A stretch of 64,000 nt of DNA from Spirochaetia bacterium (GTDB lineage: Bacteria; Spirochaetota; Spirochaetia; Treponematales; Breznakiellaceae), in NCBI GenBank assembly GCA_026002025.1, contig BOAU01000001.1, forward strand, positions 1-64,000, read 5' to 3'. Shown in pieces: positions 24,418 to 33,177 of the stretch (within the stretch, counting starts at the first letter, position 1; each line of letters starts with the position of its first letter). A program made the translations under genes and the position numbers. Below the pieces are notes generated by a model, which was given only the letters and a program-made list of their open reading frames with translations, searched no databases and had not been told where the DNA came from.

Positions 24418-26673
24418 ATGAAGCCGCTTGAGTTATTAGCCCCCGCAGGGTCCCCCGAAGCCCTGGACGCGGCCATTGGAGAGGGGGCGGACGCGGTCTA
24501 TCTGGGATTGAAGAATTTCAATGCCCGGATGCGGAGCGCCAATTTTGCCTATTCCCAGTTTGAGGGGGCCCTGAAGGTGATGCACCGGATGGGCCGCAAG
24601 CTGTATGTCACGGTGAATACCGTTTTTGAGCAGCGGGAAGCGGACCGGCTTTACCAGCTCCTCAAGTACCTCGCGGGCCTTGGCCCCGACGGCCTTATTG
24701 TCCAGGATTTTGGGGTCGCCGCCATGGTGCGGGACAATTTCCCTTCCCTTAAACTCCACGCTTCTACCCAGATGAATATTGCCAGCGCCCGGGGGGCCAA
24801 TGCCCTTTCCAAATACGGGTTTTCACGGGTGGTGCTGGCCCGGGAGCTTTGTCTTGCGGAACTGCGGGACTGCCGGGCCAACACCAACATGGAGCTTGAA
24901 ACTTTTGTCCACGGCGCCCTCTGCGTCAGCGCTTCCGGGCTCTGCCTTTTTTCCAGTTACCTGGGGGGAAAGTCCGCCAATCGGGGGATGTGTACCCAGG
25001 CCTGCCGCCGCTATTATCACCGGGATGATGACGGGGGCTACTACTTCAGCCCCGCAGACCTCCAGCTTCTGGAACGGGTCCCGGACCTTGCGGACGCCGG
25101 AATCAGCTCCTTTAAGATCGAAGGCCGGATGAAGAGCGCCGAGTATGTTGGCACCGTGGTGAGCGCTTACCGCCTGGTGCTGGATGCCCTCGCTGCAGAC
25201 GCAGGTGAGGAGAAGGTTCAGGCCGCCATAACCGAAGGGATCGAAATTCTCCGCAATGATTTTGCCCGGACCAAGACCCGTTTTTACTTTGATGAAGATC
25301 TTTTGCTTAAAACCGCTGTCTCGGCAGATTCAAATGAGGCCGCCGAAGCGGTTCCCGGCAAACCTGCGGCCCGCCATTGGGTTGATCCCCCTTCCTCCCT
25401 GGACTGGCTCAACCCCGCCCAGAACGGGGGGACCGGTATCCCCCTGGGGAATATTATTAAGGTAAGGGGCGAAGGGGAGGAAAAACGGGCCCTTATTCCC
25501 GCGCTTTCAACCCTGCCCAAACCGGGGGATTCCATCCGGCTGCACCGGGCTGATGATTCTGACCGCCAGTCCCATAAATTGATTTCTGTGGAGAGCGATG
25601 GCTCCGCAGGCGGCGCCGGTAAAGCCGGTGTGTGGCTGTCCATCCCTGAAGGCTTTGGCGCGGGGGACGCGGTATATTTGATACAGACACGGGCAATGTC
25701 GAAGCGGTACGCCCCGGTGATACCCCACAGCCTGGACACCTTTAGGCGTATGCCCGGCCGGGATAAGGCCCCGTTGCTGGAACTGCCGAATTTCCGCAAG
25801 GGGGACGCCGGGGGCGGGGGTTTTCCCGAAGGGCTCTACGCGGCGGTTTCCCGGATCGACGATCTCTACATATTGCAGTCCAGCCGGCCCGTGCGGGCCA
25901 TGCTGGCCTATACCCGCAAGACCGCCGCCTATTTGCTGGGGAGCGGCAAAGCCCCGCTGCCCTTTAACCCCGGTGAAATCATTCTGGTACTGGACCCCTA
26001 TTTCCCTCAATCTATGGAAGCGGTATTGGCGGAGGAAGTAAAGGAACTGATGGAAAAGGGCTACCGGCAGTTCGTGGTGAACAATCCGGGGCATTTTTCC
26101 TGTTTTAGAGATCCGATGAGGGCAAAAGCGGCCGGGGCGAATGCTGCCCGGTCGCCGAAGCCTCTGGCATTGATTGCCGGACCCTATCTGTACATCTTTA
26201 ACCGCTGGGCCAATCAGTTTGTGTCGGACCTGGGGGCGGATAACTTTATTTCCCCCCTGGAAAATAACCGGCAGAACCTTGAAAAGACCGTCGGCCCCGG
26301 CCGCCGGGTCCTGACCTTTATCACGGTCTTTGCCTATCCGGCACTGTTCCGTCTCCGCTCGGATCTGAGCAAGGTCTACGGTTTTAAGGATTTTTCCGAC
26401 AGCCGGGAGGAGCGGTTCGCCCTGGCTTCCGGGCCCGATGGGTCGATCGTGTACCCTGAAAAGCCCTTTTCCATCGTGGACAAGATTCCCTTCCTTAGGG
26501 AAGCGGGGTTCAGCCGTTTTATCCTGGACTTTTCAGGGCCGCCCCTGAAAAAAACCGCTTACCGGGACATTGTCAAAGCCGCAAAGGATGCGATCCCCCT
26601 GCCCGATATCAGCCGCTTTAACTGGAAAGACGGCTTCTATCAGCAGGCAGAGGGTGGGTTTGTAAAATCCTAG
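24418..26673 (+). CDS. Peptidase U32-family protein, RlhA-like
   Basis: A 751-residue protein beginning MKPLELLAPAGSPEALDAAI, the family hallmark. Four cysteines (Cys169, Cys176, Cys192, Cys196) form the conserved iron-sulfur-type cluster motif. In Escherichia coli the large U32 protein RlhA hydroxylates C2501 of 23S rRNA; that function is transferred from the family only. The extra C-terminal half (about 420-751) fits the long RlhA form. A TATACT box 7 bases before the ATG, with no ribosome site, suggests leaderless translation. It overlaps the convergent ssb gene by 4 bases. Confidence 0.82.
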   Translation: MKPLELLAPAGSPEALDAAIGEGADAVYLGLKNFNARMRSANFAYSQFEGALKVMHRMGRKLYVTVNTVFEQREADRLYQLLKYLAGLGPDGLIVQDFGVAAMVRDNFPSLKLHASTQMNIASARGANALSKYGFSRVVLARELCLAELRDCRANTNMELETFVHGALCVSASGLCLFSSYLGGKSANRGMCTQACRRYYHRDDDGGYYFSPADLQLLERVPDLADAGISSFKIEGRMKSAEYVGTVVSAYRLVLDALAADAGEEKVQAAITEGIEILRNDFARTKTRFYFDEDLLLKTAVSADSNEAAEAVPGKPAARHWVDPPSSLDWLNPAQNGGTGIPLGNIIKVRGEGEEKRALIPALSTLPKPGDSIRLHRADDSDRQSHKLISVESDGSAGGAGKAGVWLSIPEGFGAGDAVYLIQTRAMSKRYAPVIPHSLDTFRRMPGRDKAPLLELPNFRKGDAGGGGFPEGLYAAVSRIDDLYILQSSRPVRAMLAYTRKTAAYLLGSGKAPLPFNPGEIILVLDPYFPQSMEAVLAEEVKELMEKGYRQFVVNNPGHFSCFRDPMRAKAAGANAARSPKPLALIAGPYLYIFNRWANQFVSDLGADNFISPLENNRQNLEKTVGPGRRVLTFITVFAYPALFRLRSDLSKVYGFKDFSDSREERFALASGPDGSIVYPEKPFSIVDKIPFLREAGFSRFILDFSGPPLKKTAYRDIVKAAKDAIPLPDISRFNWKDGFYQQAEGGFVKS

Positions 26674-27149
26674 AAGGTCACCTCCTCAAGTTCTTCCACG
26701 GGGAATGCCATGGCCGTTTCCGTTGATTCAGAGATGGCGCCGTAGACATCATCATCGGTTGAACGGGCCGTTTCCGTTGCTGTGGTGTTGGCCCTGCCGG
26801 CGGAGGCATCACCGTCTTTTTTGAATTCGGGGCGGAATTCCACATGTTCCGCCACAATCATGACCCGTGAGTGGCTTTTGCCATCGGAACCGGGCCACCG
26901 GTTCTCTTTCAGGCGGCCTACCACCCGAACACCCCGGCCCTTGTGGCCCAGGTTGTAGCAATTTTCTGCCAACCTTGACCAGGTCTCAACATCAAAAAAA
27001 CTTACCTCCTGTTCATAACCCGAATCTTTCTTCAGGTAACGGTTGGAAGCCAGCCTAAAGGTACAGAGCGGCGTCCCCTTTGGGGTGGAACGAAAGAGTG
27101 GGTCCCGAACCAGGTTGCCTTCGATCAGGATAGAATTGAGGTTATTCAT
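26670..27149 (-). CDS. ssb: Single-stranded DNA-binding protein
   Basis: A 159-residue protein. The OB-fold N-terminal domain (about 1-110) starts MNNLNSILIEGNLVRDPLFR, with RLAENCYNLGHKGRGVRVVG as the dimer/DNA surface. An acidic low-complexity tail (about 115-159) follows. The last residues VEELEEVTF differ from the DDDIPF tip of Escherichia coli SSB but keep an acidic-hydrophobic end. It binds ssDNA in replication and repair. The leader carries two mutually exclusive hairpins around the GGAGG site (see the leader entry). The 3' end overlaps the U32 gene. Confidence 0.93.
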   Translation of the reverse strand: MNNLNSILIEGNLVRDPLFRSTPKGTPLCTFRLASNRYLKKDSGYEQEVSFFDVETWSRLAENCYNLGHKGRGVRVVGRLKENRWPGSDGKSHSRVMIVAEHVEFRPEFKKDGDASAGRANTTATETARSTDDDVYGAISESTETAMAFPVEELEEVTF

Positions 27150-27182
27150 AATGCCTCCTGCGGGAGGCTTGCCGCCTCCCGC
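27150..27182 (-). promoter_or_regulatory. ssb leader with two competing hairpins at the ribosome site
   Basis: Hairpin A: GCGGGAGGC-GGCAA-GCCTCCCGC (27182-27160). Hairpin B: GCCTCC-CGCA-GGAGGC (27168-27153), which buries the GGAGG ribosome site 4-5 bases before the ATG. The GCCTCC segment is shared, so A and B cannot form together. A third hairpin (CCGGCGGC-ACAA-GCTGCCGG) lies at 27195-27214. Confidence 0.65.
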
Positions 27183-27245
27183 TTAATATATGGTCCGGCG
27201 GCACAAGCTGCCGGTCACAGATTTTTTTTAGAATTTCTGTGATAC

Positions 27246-27280
27246 CTATATAGGGCACTGGGATGAGCGGCGCTTGCATC
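27246..27280 (+). repeat. 35-base intergenic motif, copy B (between ssb and the next gene)
   Basis: It begins CTATATAGGGCACTGGG and ends GGCGCTTGCATC, the same motif as at 18694-18728. The neighbouring bases 27216-27242 form a TCACAGA/TCTGTGA hairpin. Confidence 0.75.
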
Positions 27281-27305
27281 AAAGGCAAAAAAAGTACGGT
27301 TTTTT

Positions 27306-29216
27306 TTAATTATTAGATAAAATCTGCTTTACCATATAAAGTTCCATGTAAAGCTTGAGGGCATTTTTGTCCCGGAGATCGTTCAGTATGGGGGCGCCGG
27401 AAATGATCCCGTCCGCCACATTCCCCAGGGTTTCTTGGGTAACTTTTATGTTTTTCCAGAGCGGAATGCTGCGGTGCAGATTGTCCCGGGCAAGGGTGTT
27501 TACGTCTTCCACGAGGTGTTCACGGCCGGTGTCCTTGAGGATGCCGCCCCAACGGTCTGCCATTATTTCAAGATAGTCCTCCAAAGAACGCCCCTGGGGA
27601 ACCAGGATGGCCGCAATCTCACGGGCATCCTTTTCCAGGTTCCCGATGGATTCCCCCTGAGCGGCGCTTTGTTCTTCATCGATTATCGCTTTTTTCTGAC
27701 CTTTCAAAGCTTTTTTCTTTGTTTTTTTCTTTTTTCCAAAGGTCATAAAAAACGCGATAATCGGGGTAAGAATCGGCGTCGAATACCAGAAGGGAAGTGA
27801 GAACCGTGCGTCCAGAAGCAGATCGTGGCGCTTAATCTGAAGCAGGCTTCTCAGGGGAAGCAGCTGGCCGTCATCAAATATCTGTAATGAGGAAGGAACC
27901 ACCTCCTGGGAGCGCATCAATTCCCGATAAACCAGAAAGAGCTTACTATCCCTGAGAATGGACATGAGTATCGGCATGGTGGACTCAATCGCGGCGGCCA
28001 GGAGCCTGTCAAATTCCTTATCGCTGTCCATGGCTTCTTCGTGATCGAATTCCCGAATCAAAGCGATCCAGCTATCGGTGATTTCCTTTTTTACCTGGGA
28101 GCGGACACTGATAAGCATATTGCCGGCCAGGGGCAGGTACTTGTCCTTTTGTATGAACCATTTTTCGTCCCCCTTGCCCTGGATGATGAGCCAGTCGGGG
28201 ACTTCATTGTTCACTGATTCGGTGGTCTTCTTCCTGATATAGGCTTCCAGCTCTTTTTCGGAGTATTTTCCCAGCAGAATTCCCCCCTGCTTATTGGTGA
28301 ATTTGATAATCGCCGACAGGGAATAATAGTAGGGAGGCTGCTCTATGCGCTGATCCAGACTGCGGAAGGCCGCTTCTTTTTCCTTTTCCTGTTGGGTTCG
28401 GATCTTATACAGGGTGTTACAGATATCAATAACGTAGACCGCTTCCAGTACGGCGATGTCCTGGGCCAGCTTTTCCCGCTGTTTTTTGACTTCGTCCTTT
28501 ATCATGGCGCAGAAGTAACTCCAGAAAAGAAAGGACCCATCCCCGTAAGATTCCATATTGTTCACAGATTCCATGGGCTTGATAACAATCTGATTGATGA
28601 CTTCCCGGACATAGTCCTCGTTCCCCGAAAGCTGGGGGGTGAGCCGGTGTACCACATGCTCCTTGTTCCCCTGGGACAGCAGGTGCTGCCGTACCTTGAG
28701 GATAGAGGTTTCCAAAAGCCGCCGGGGAAGCATGGGGGCTAAAACGAGGATGCTCCCCAGCTCAATATCGGGGAGCTGTATCTTGAGAATGGGGAGGGAT
28801 GATTCCGCCGCACTGTCAAAATAGGATGCCAGATCCGTTTCCAGGTGGATGACCTCAAGCTGCTCCTTGGGAATGGCGATTTTGAGGGAATCTTCAGTGG
28901 GAAAGGGAATATCCGCAATGACATCAAAGGCGTCATAGGCATCCTGGATCTTGTCGGCATAAAAAAAGGGCAAAAAAACGCGCTTTTCACCGTCCTCCGT
29001 CATAAGGACGCTGCCATCCCCGGTGCATTCGGCTATTTCTTTCCAGAATTGGGACTTTGTTTCCTTTGTCCATTTGGCCCATTCGTCCTGTTTTTTGGCC
29101 ATACGGACCGCATACTTTCCCAGAAAGTCCAAAAAGGGATCTATTTTTATATAGGGCGAATTATTTTTGTTTGCGTAGGCTTTTAGTATTGAATAAAGAT
29201 CGGTTGTCGGGACCAT
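27306..29216 (-). CDS. Large hypothetical protein, probably spirochaete-specific
   Basis: I start it at 29216 (MVPTTDLYSILKAYANKN), giving 636 residues; 22 more codons are open upstream. It appears soluble and mixed alpha/beta for the first 500 residues. A hydrophobic patch follows (FWYSTPILTPIIAFFMTF, about 494-511), then a strongly basic run (GKKKKTKKKALKGQKK, about 512-527). The region after that, EEQSAAQGESIGNLEKD and onward, is helical. No catalytic motif is recognised. It is upstream of ssb in the same direction. No ribosome binding site is evident. Confidence 0.6.
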   Translation of the reverse strand: MVPTTDLYSILKAYANKNNSPYIKIDPFLDFLGKYAVRMAKKQDEWAKWTKETKSQFWKEIAECTGDGSVLMTEDGEKRVFLPFFYADKIQDAYDAFDVIADIPFPTEDSLKIAIPKEQLEVIHLETDLASYFDSAAESSLPILKIQLPDIELGSILVLAPMLPRRLLETSILKVRQHLLSQGNKEHVVHRLTPQLSGNEDYVREVINQIVIKPMESVNNMESYGDGSFLFWSYFCAMIKDEVKKQREKLAQDIAVLEAVYVIDICNTLYKIRTQQEKEKEAAFRSLDQRIEQPPYYYSLSAIIKFTNKQGGILLGKYSEKELEAYIRKKTTESVNNEVPDWLIIQGKGDEKWFIQKDKYLPLAGNMLISVRSQVKKEITDSWIALIREFDHEEAMDSDKEFDRLLAAAIESTMPILMSILRDSKLFLVYRELMRSQEVVPSSLQIFDDGQLLPLRSLLQIKRHDLLLDARFSLPFWYSTPILTPIIAFFMTFGKKKKTKKKALKGQKKAIIDEEQSAAQGESIGNLEKDAREIAAILVPQGRSLEDYLEIMADRWGGILKDTGREHLVEDVNTLARDNLHRSIPLWKNIKVTQETLGNVADGIISGAPILNDLRDKNALKLYMELYMVKQILSNN

Positions 29217-29260
29217 AAACAAAAATATACTACTCTCTTTTTCATTTTTGTAAAAGAGAG

Positions 29261-29791
29261 GAAAGAAGTGCAGCAATTCCAAATTTAACCACGGACCTCA
29301 CGGACAGCACGGACAAAGACGATAATAGAGCATGGATGAAGATACAGAAACAAAGGGACTTCTCTATAAAGATGAAAGTTACCGTATTCGCGCTTGCATC
29401 TTTGAGGTAAACAGGAAGTTGGGAGGCGGTTTTCTGGAAGCAGTATATCAAGAGGCTCTGGAAATTGAGTTGAAAAACGCAAAAATTCCCTATGAAGCGC
29501 AAAAAAAGCTGCATATATTGTATAATGGTAAACCGTTAAAGCAGTTTTATCAGGCGGATTTTGTGTGTTTTGAAAAGATCATCATAGAAATAAAGGCGGT
29601 AACCAAGCTTGCCGGCGAATCCAAGGCGCAGGTTATGAATTATTTGGCAGCAACTGGGCTTAAATTGGGTTTTCTGGTAAATTTTTGTGCATTTCCCAAA
29701 GCGGAAATCATAAGAATCGTCCGTTAATCTGTCCGTGAGGGTCGGTGAGGTCTGTGGTTTTTCCTAATTTGGAATTCCTGAAAGAAGTGCA
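29261..29791. mobile_element. 507-bp GxxExxY element with 12-bp flanking direct repeats
   Basis: The 12-base sequence GAAAGAAGTGCA occurs at 29261-29272 and again at 29780-29791. Between them lies a unit (29273-29779) whose two ends are imperfect inverted repeats: the left begins GCAATTCCAAATTTAACCAC, and the right in reverse complement begins AGGAATTCCAAATT and continues AACCACAGACC. The only gene inside encodes a GxxExxY protein. Removing the unit and one repeat restores a plain intergenic region just upstream of the ugpC promoter. No transposase is inside. Confidence 0.75.
29332..29727 (+). CDS. GxxExxY protein (PD-(D/E)XK-like)
   Basis: A 131-residue protein with the name-giving motif GFLEAVY at residues 33-39. 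Asp76 and the later IEIKAV stretch (Glu86, Lys88) look like a PD-(D/E)XK nuclease active site. The family is widespread, short, highly conserved and of unknown function; members are often found amid repeats. Here the gene sits inside a unit with terminal inverted repeats and flanking 12-bp direct repeats. The ATG lies directly after the left repeat arm with no clear ribosome site. The nuclease fold is an inference from motif spacing. Confidence 0.88.
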   Translation: MDEDTETKGLLYKDESYRIRACIFEVNRKLGGGFLEAVYQEALEIELKNAKIPYEAQKKLHILYNGKPLKQFYQADFVCFEKIIIEIKAVTKLAGESKAQVMNYLAATGLKLGFLVNFCAFPKAEIIRIVR

Positions 29792-29798
29792 TTTTTTC

Positions 29799-29827
29799 TT
29801 GACATTTTTGGAAAGCGGCCTTATCCT
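29799..29827 (+). promoter_or_regulatory. Promoter of the sugar-ABC ATPase gene
   Basis: TTGACA (29799-29804), a 17-base spacer and TATCCT (29822-29827). The GxxExxY element ends only 8 bases upstream of the -35 box. Confidence 0.7.
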
Positions 29828-29879
29828 GTTTCTATAAACTAATTCTGCCCTGCAAAGGGTGGAAACAATGGAGGCCATT

Positions 29880-31016
29880 ATGGCAAAAGTTGAGCTGAAA
29901 GGCATTTCAAAGGTGTATGATGGCAATGTCCGCGCCGTGGACGCTGCCAACATCGTGGTAGAGGACAAGGAATTTGTCGTCTTTGTAGGCCCCTCCGGGT
30001 GCGGTAAATCTACCACACTCCGCATGGTCGCCGGTCTGGAAGACATCACCGAAGGTGAGCTCTATATCGACGGGGAATTGATGAACGACGTTCCCCCCAA
30101 AGACCGGAATATCGCCATGGTATTCCAGAATTACGCCCTGTATCCCCATATGACCGTGTATGACAACATGGCATTCGGACTCCGGATCAAGAAGGTCGAA
30201 AAAAGCGAAATCGACCGCCGGGTCAACGAAGCGGCCCGTATCCTCGACATTGAGAAGTTCCTTGACCGCAAGCCCAAGGCCCTGTCCGGCGGTCAGCGCC
30301 AGCGTGTTGCCGTAGGCCGCGCCATCGTCCGTAACCCCAAGGTCTTCCTCTTTGACGAGCCCCTTTCCAACCTGGACGCCAAACTCCGGGTAAGCATGCG
30401 CGCCGAGCTTTCCAAGCTGCATGTGGACCTCAATGCCACCATGATCTACGTTACCCATGACCAGGTTGAAGCCATGACCATGGCGAACAAGATCGTTGTT
30501 ATGAAGGACGGGAAGATACAGCAGATTGGGTCCCCCCTGTTCCTCTACAACCACCCGGTGAACAAGTTTGTCGCCGGATTTATCGGGTCCCCTCCCATGA
30601 ACTTCCTCACCGTCAAGGTGTCCGAAGAGGGCGGTTCCGTGGTGATCGACGAAGGGTCCTTCAAGCTGAAGCCCGATTCCAAACATGCCGCATATCTCAA
30701 GAAATATGTGGGTAAGGAAGTGTTCTTCGGTATCCGGCCGGAAGATCTGCTCTATTCTGAGAAGGGCGGCGGCGACAATGTCATGCCGATTAAGGTCACC
30801 GTAGTTGAGCCCCTGGGCGCCGATATCCATCTCTGGCTGACCACCGGCAGCAATCAGCCCCTGGTTGCCCGCACCGAGTCCCACTATGTGTTCAAGGTTG
30901 GGGATACCGTTAACTTTAACCCCAAAATGGAAAAAGCCCGGTACTTCGACAAGGACACGGAACTTTCGATTCTGGCCGAAATCGACAGCGCCGCAGATAA
31001 GGTTACCGGACAATAA
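29880..31016 (+). CDS. ugpC: ABC transporter ATP-binding protein, UgpC/MsmK type
   Basis: A 378-residue ATPase from the ATG at 29880, which has GGAGG 5 bases upstream. Walker A is GPSGCGKST, the signature is LSGGQRQRVA, Walker B is VFLFDEP, and the D-loop SNLDAKLR follows. A C-terminal TOBE/MalK-like regulatory domain occupies about 240-378. It energises carbohydrate or glycerol-phosphate uptake. No permease or binding-protein genes are nearby, so it may serve several transporters, as MsmK does in other bacteria. It has its own promoter and a strong terminator. Confidence 0.93.
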   Translation: MAKVELKGISKVYDGNVRAVDAANIVVEDKEFVVFVGPSGCGKSTTLRMVAGLEDITEGELYIDGELMNDVPPKDRNIAMVFQNYALYPHMTVYDNMAFGLRIKKVEKSEIDRRVNEAARILDIEKFLDRKPKALSGGQRQRVAVGRAIVRNPKVFLFDEPLSNLDAKLRVSMRAELSKLHVDLNATMIYVTHDQVEAMTMANKIVVMKDGKIQQIGSPLFLYNHPVNKFVAGFIGSPPMNFLTVKVSEEGGSVVIDEGSFKLKPDSKHAAYLKKYVGKEVFFGIRPEDLLYSEKGGGDNVMPIKVTVVEPLGADIHLWLTTGSNQPLVARTESHYVFKVGDTVNFNPKMEKARYFDKDTELSILAEIDSAADKVTGQ

Positions 31017-31033
31017 ACTCCGGTTACCCGTTT

Positions 31034-31069
31034 AAAGAAAAAGCCGTCCGAAAGGGCGGCTTTTTCTTT
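31034..31069. terminator. Bidirectional terminator between ugpC and the transglycosylase
   Basis: AAAGAAAAAGCCGTCC-GAAA-GGGCGGCTTTTTCTTT forms a 16-bp stem (one G-T pair) with a GAAA loop. The A-run on one side and the T-run on the other allow termination on both strands between the two convergent genes. Confidence 0.92.
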
Positions 31070-31108
31070 ATAAGGTGGTATTAAACCGGTAAGCGGCTGT
31101 TTATGGTT

Positions 31109-31993
31109 TTACCTTCCTGATAAGGGCGACAAAAGGGCAAAACGGGATCGTTCAAGGATGCCTGCGGCGTTGTCCGGCTTGTCCGTTTGCGGCGCCTTTG
31201 CAAGAGTCCCTGTATTGAGATCAAGAGTATCCTGAACAGGCTCTGCGTCCGGGGCAAGGCCTAACTGGATGGCGTCTGTACCGATCGTTTCCAAAGCGCG
31301 GGCAATTTCAATACGGAAGAGGCTGTCGATCTTCCGCCGGGATGCCAGGATTCGGGAGACATAGTCCAGGGTATTTTTGGGAGTCCCGCCGGAGTTGACC
31401 TTACCGGCCCCGGCATTGTAAATGGCCAGGGCGGCAATTTCCGATCCCCCCGAATCAAGGCACCAGTTGAGATGGGCCATGCCGTACCGGGCGTTTGTCC
31501 GGGGGTTAAAGAAATCCGCCTCTGCCAGCTTGGGGAAGGACTGGTTGTTGAGCTGAAAAAGCCCCCGGTCAATACTGCCGTTCTTGTTTCGGCGGTTAAT
31601 TGCATTGGGCTTATACCGGCTTTCCTCCCAGGCCAGGGCAAAGGCCAGGCTGGGGGATATGTTGAAGTTCTCCGCATTGGTCAGTATCGTCTCCGCAATG
31701 TCCCGTGAACCGCAGATCTGGGTGAAAAAGGTGATCACCCATTCACGGGCGGCCGGTTCACGGTAACAGTCAGAGATCACATCCTCAAGCTGTTCAGGCT
31801 CAAGAAGAAAGGCTGAAGAAATTCCTTCAAAGGAGATGTCCGGAACCTCCTCCGGAAGCGCCACCGCCGGCGCCTGAGGGGGCAACGGCGTAAAGGCGCC
31901 GGAAAGGGCGATACGGACGCAGAAGTTCATGGAAAAAAGCACCGTCAGGAAAAAAGGCATGACCAATTCAAACTTTATCTTAATAACTCGCAC
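31109..31993 (-). CDS. Lytic transglycosylase (SLT domain)
   Basis: A 294-residue protein. A signal anchor (about 10-32) places it outside the cytoplasmic membrane. The SLT domain shows ALAWEESRYKPNAI with the catalytic Glu, then DRGLFQLNNQSFPKL and ALAIYNAGAGKVN, the classic goose-lysozyme-like motifs. Such enzymes cut peptidoglycan to 1,6-anhydro ends during growth or flagellar assembly. A Pro/Ala-rich linker precedes the domain. It is downstream of serA on the same strand with only 8 bases between, so it may belong to the rex-serC-serA transcript. Confidence 0.9.
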   Translation of the reverse strand: MRVIKIKFELVMPFFLTVLFSMNFCVRIALSGAFTPLPPQAPAVALPEEVPDISFEGISSAFLLEPEQLEDVISDCYREPAAREWVITFFTQICGSRDIAETILTNAENFNISPSLAFALAWEESRYKPNAINRRNKNGSIDRGLFQLNNQSFPKLAEADFFNPRTNARYGMAHLNWCLDSGGSEIAALAIYNAGAGKVNSGGTPKNTLDYVSRILASRRKIDSLFRIEIARALETIGTDAIQLGLAPDAEPVQDTLDLNTGTLAKAPQTDKPDNAAGILERSRFALLSPLSGR

Positions 31994-32001
31994 TGGAAAA
32001 C

Positions 32002-33177
32002 TTATACTCCTTGTTCTATGGTTCTGACACGGATAATCCCTTCTACGGTTTTAAGCCGTTCCAGGATTATATCAGAAATCCTCTGTTCCGTGTCAATGAT
32101 ATTATACGCATAATCGTCCCGATGGTGGTTGATCAGGTCCATAATATTGATGTTTTGTTCCGCCAAAATTGTGGTAATCTGCCCCATCATATTGGGGATG
32201 TTCCGGTTTGCCACCAAAAGCCGGTGAGGGGCCCGCTGATCCAACCTGCACCGGGGGAAATTCACCGAATTTTTGATCGCCCCGGCCTCCAGAAAGTCCA
32301 TCAGCTGCTGCACCGCCATGACGGCGCAGTTATCCTCCGCCTCCGGGGTGGAAGCCCCCAGGTGGGGGATACAGATCGCCCCGGGGCAGGCAAGAAGCTC
32401 CGCTGAGGGGAAGTCCGTCACATAGGCTGACAGGTGCTCCGATCCAAGGGCGGCGATAATGTCCGCCTCATTCACCAGTCCCCCGCGGGCCAGGTTGATG
32501 ATCCGGGCCCCCTTCTTCATGAACCGGAATTTTTCCGCGTTCAGGAGCCCCCTGGTGGTATCCGCCAGGGGAACATGGAGGGTGACGTAATCGGCCTTGG
32601 TAAGGAGCCCTTCAAGGGTATCCGCACGGGTTACCTGATGGGAAAGGTTCCAGGCCGCCTCCACCGAAATATAGGGATCGTAGCCGATAACCTTCATACC
32701 CAGGGCGATGGCGTCATTTGCCACCATGACCCCGATGGCCCCGAGGCCCACCACACCCAAGGTTTTCCCCCGGAGTTCCGGCCCCTCAAACTTTGATTTT
32801 CCCTTTTCCACCAGGTCCGGCACCTCGTCGGCCTTGTCGGCAATGGTATTTCCCCAGTTGATCCCCCCGAGGATGTTCCGGGAGGAGAGGAGCAGCGCCG
32901 CAAGGACCAGTTCCTTTACCGCGTTGGCGTTCCCGCCGGGGGTATTAAAGACCACCGTTCCCCGCTCACTGCAAGCCGATACGGGGATATTGTTGAACCC
33001 CGCCCCCGCCCGGGCAATCGCCTTGACCGAATCGGGGATTTCTACGTTATGCAGGTCCGCGCTCCGCACCAGAATGGCGTCCGGGTTGGGCAGATCACTT
33101 GCCACCTCATATTTTTCGCGGGGGAAAAGCTCCAGACCGAGGGGACTGATTTTGTTTAAAGTCTGAATTTTGAACAT
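32002..33177 (-). CDS. serA: D-3-phosphoglycerate dehydrogenase
   Basis: A 391-residue NAD-dependent dehydrogenase, first step of serine synthesis from 3-phosphoglycerate. The Rossmann motif is GKTLGVVGLGAIGVMVANDA (about 138-157), followed by the Arg/Glu/His catalytic regions (NLARGGLVNE, then CIPHLGASTPEAEDNCA). A C-terminal ACT-type domain (about 315-391), beginning RLLVANRNIPNMMGQITTIL, may sense serine. The ATG overlaps the serC stop by one base, so the two are coupled. As part of the rex operon it should respond to NADH/NAD. Confidence 0.93.
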   Translation of the reverse strand: MFKIQTLNKISPLGLELFPREKYEVASDLPNPDAILVRSADLHNVEIPDSVKAIARAGAGFNNIPVSACSERGTVVFNTPGGNANAVKELVLAALLLSSRNILGGINWGNTIADKADEVPDLVEKGKSKFEGPELRGKTLGVVGLGAIGVMVANDAIALGMKVIGYDPYISVEAAWNLSHQVTRADTLEGLLTKADYVTLHVPLADTTRGLLNAEKFRFMKKGARIINLARGGLVNEADIIAALGSEHLSAYVTDFPSAELLACPGAICIPHLGASTPEAEDNCAVMAVQQLMDFLEAGAIKNSVNFPRCRLDQRAPHRLLVANRNIPNMMGQITTILAEQNINIMDLINHHRDDYAYNIIDTEQRISDIILERLKTVEGIIRVRTIEQGV

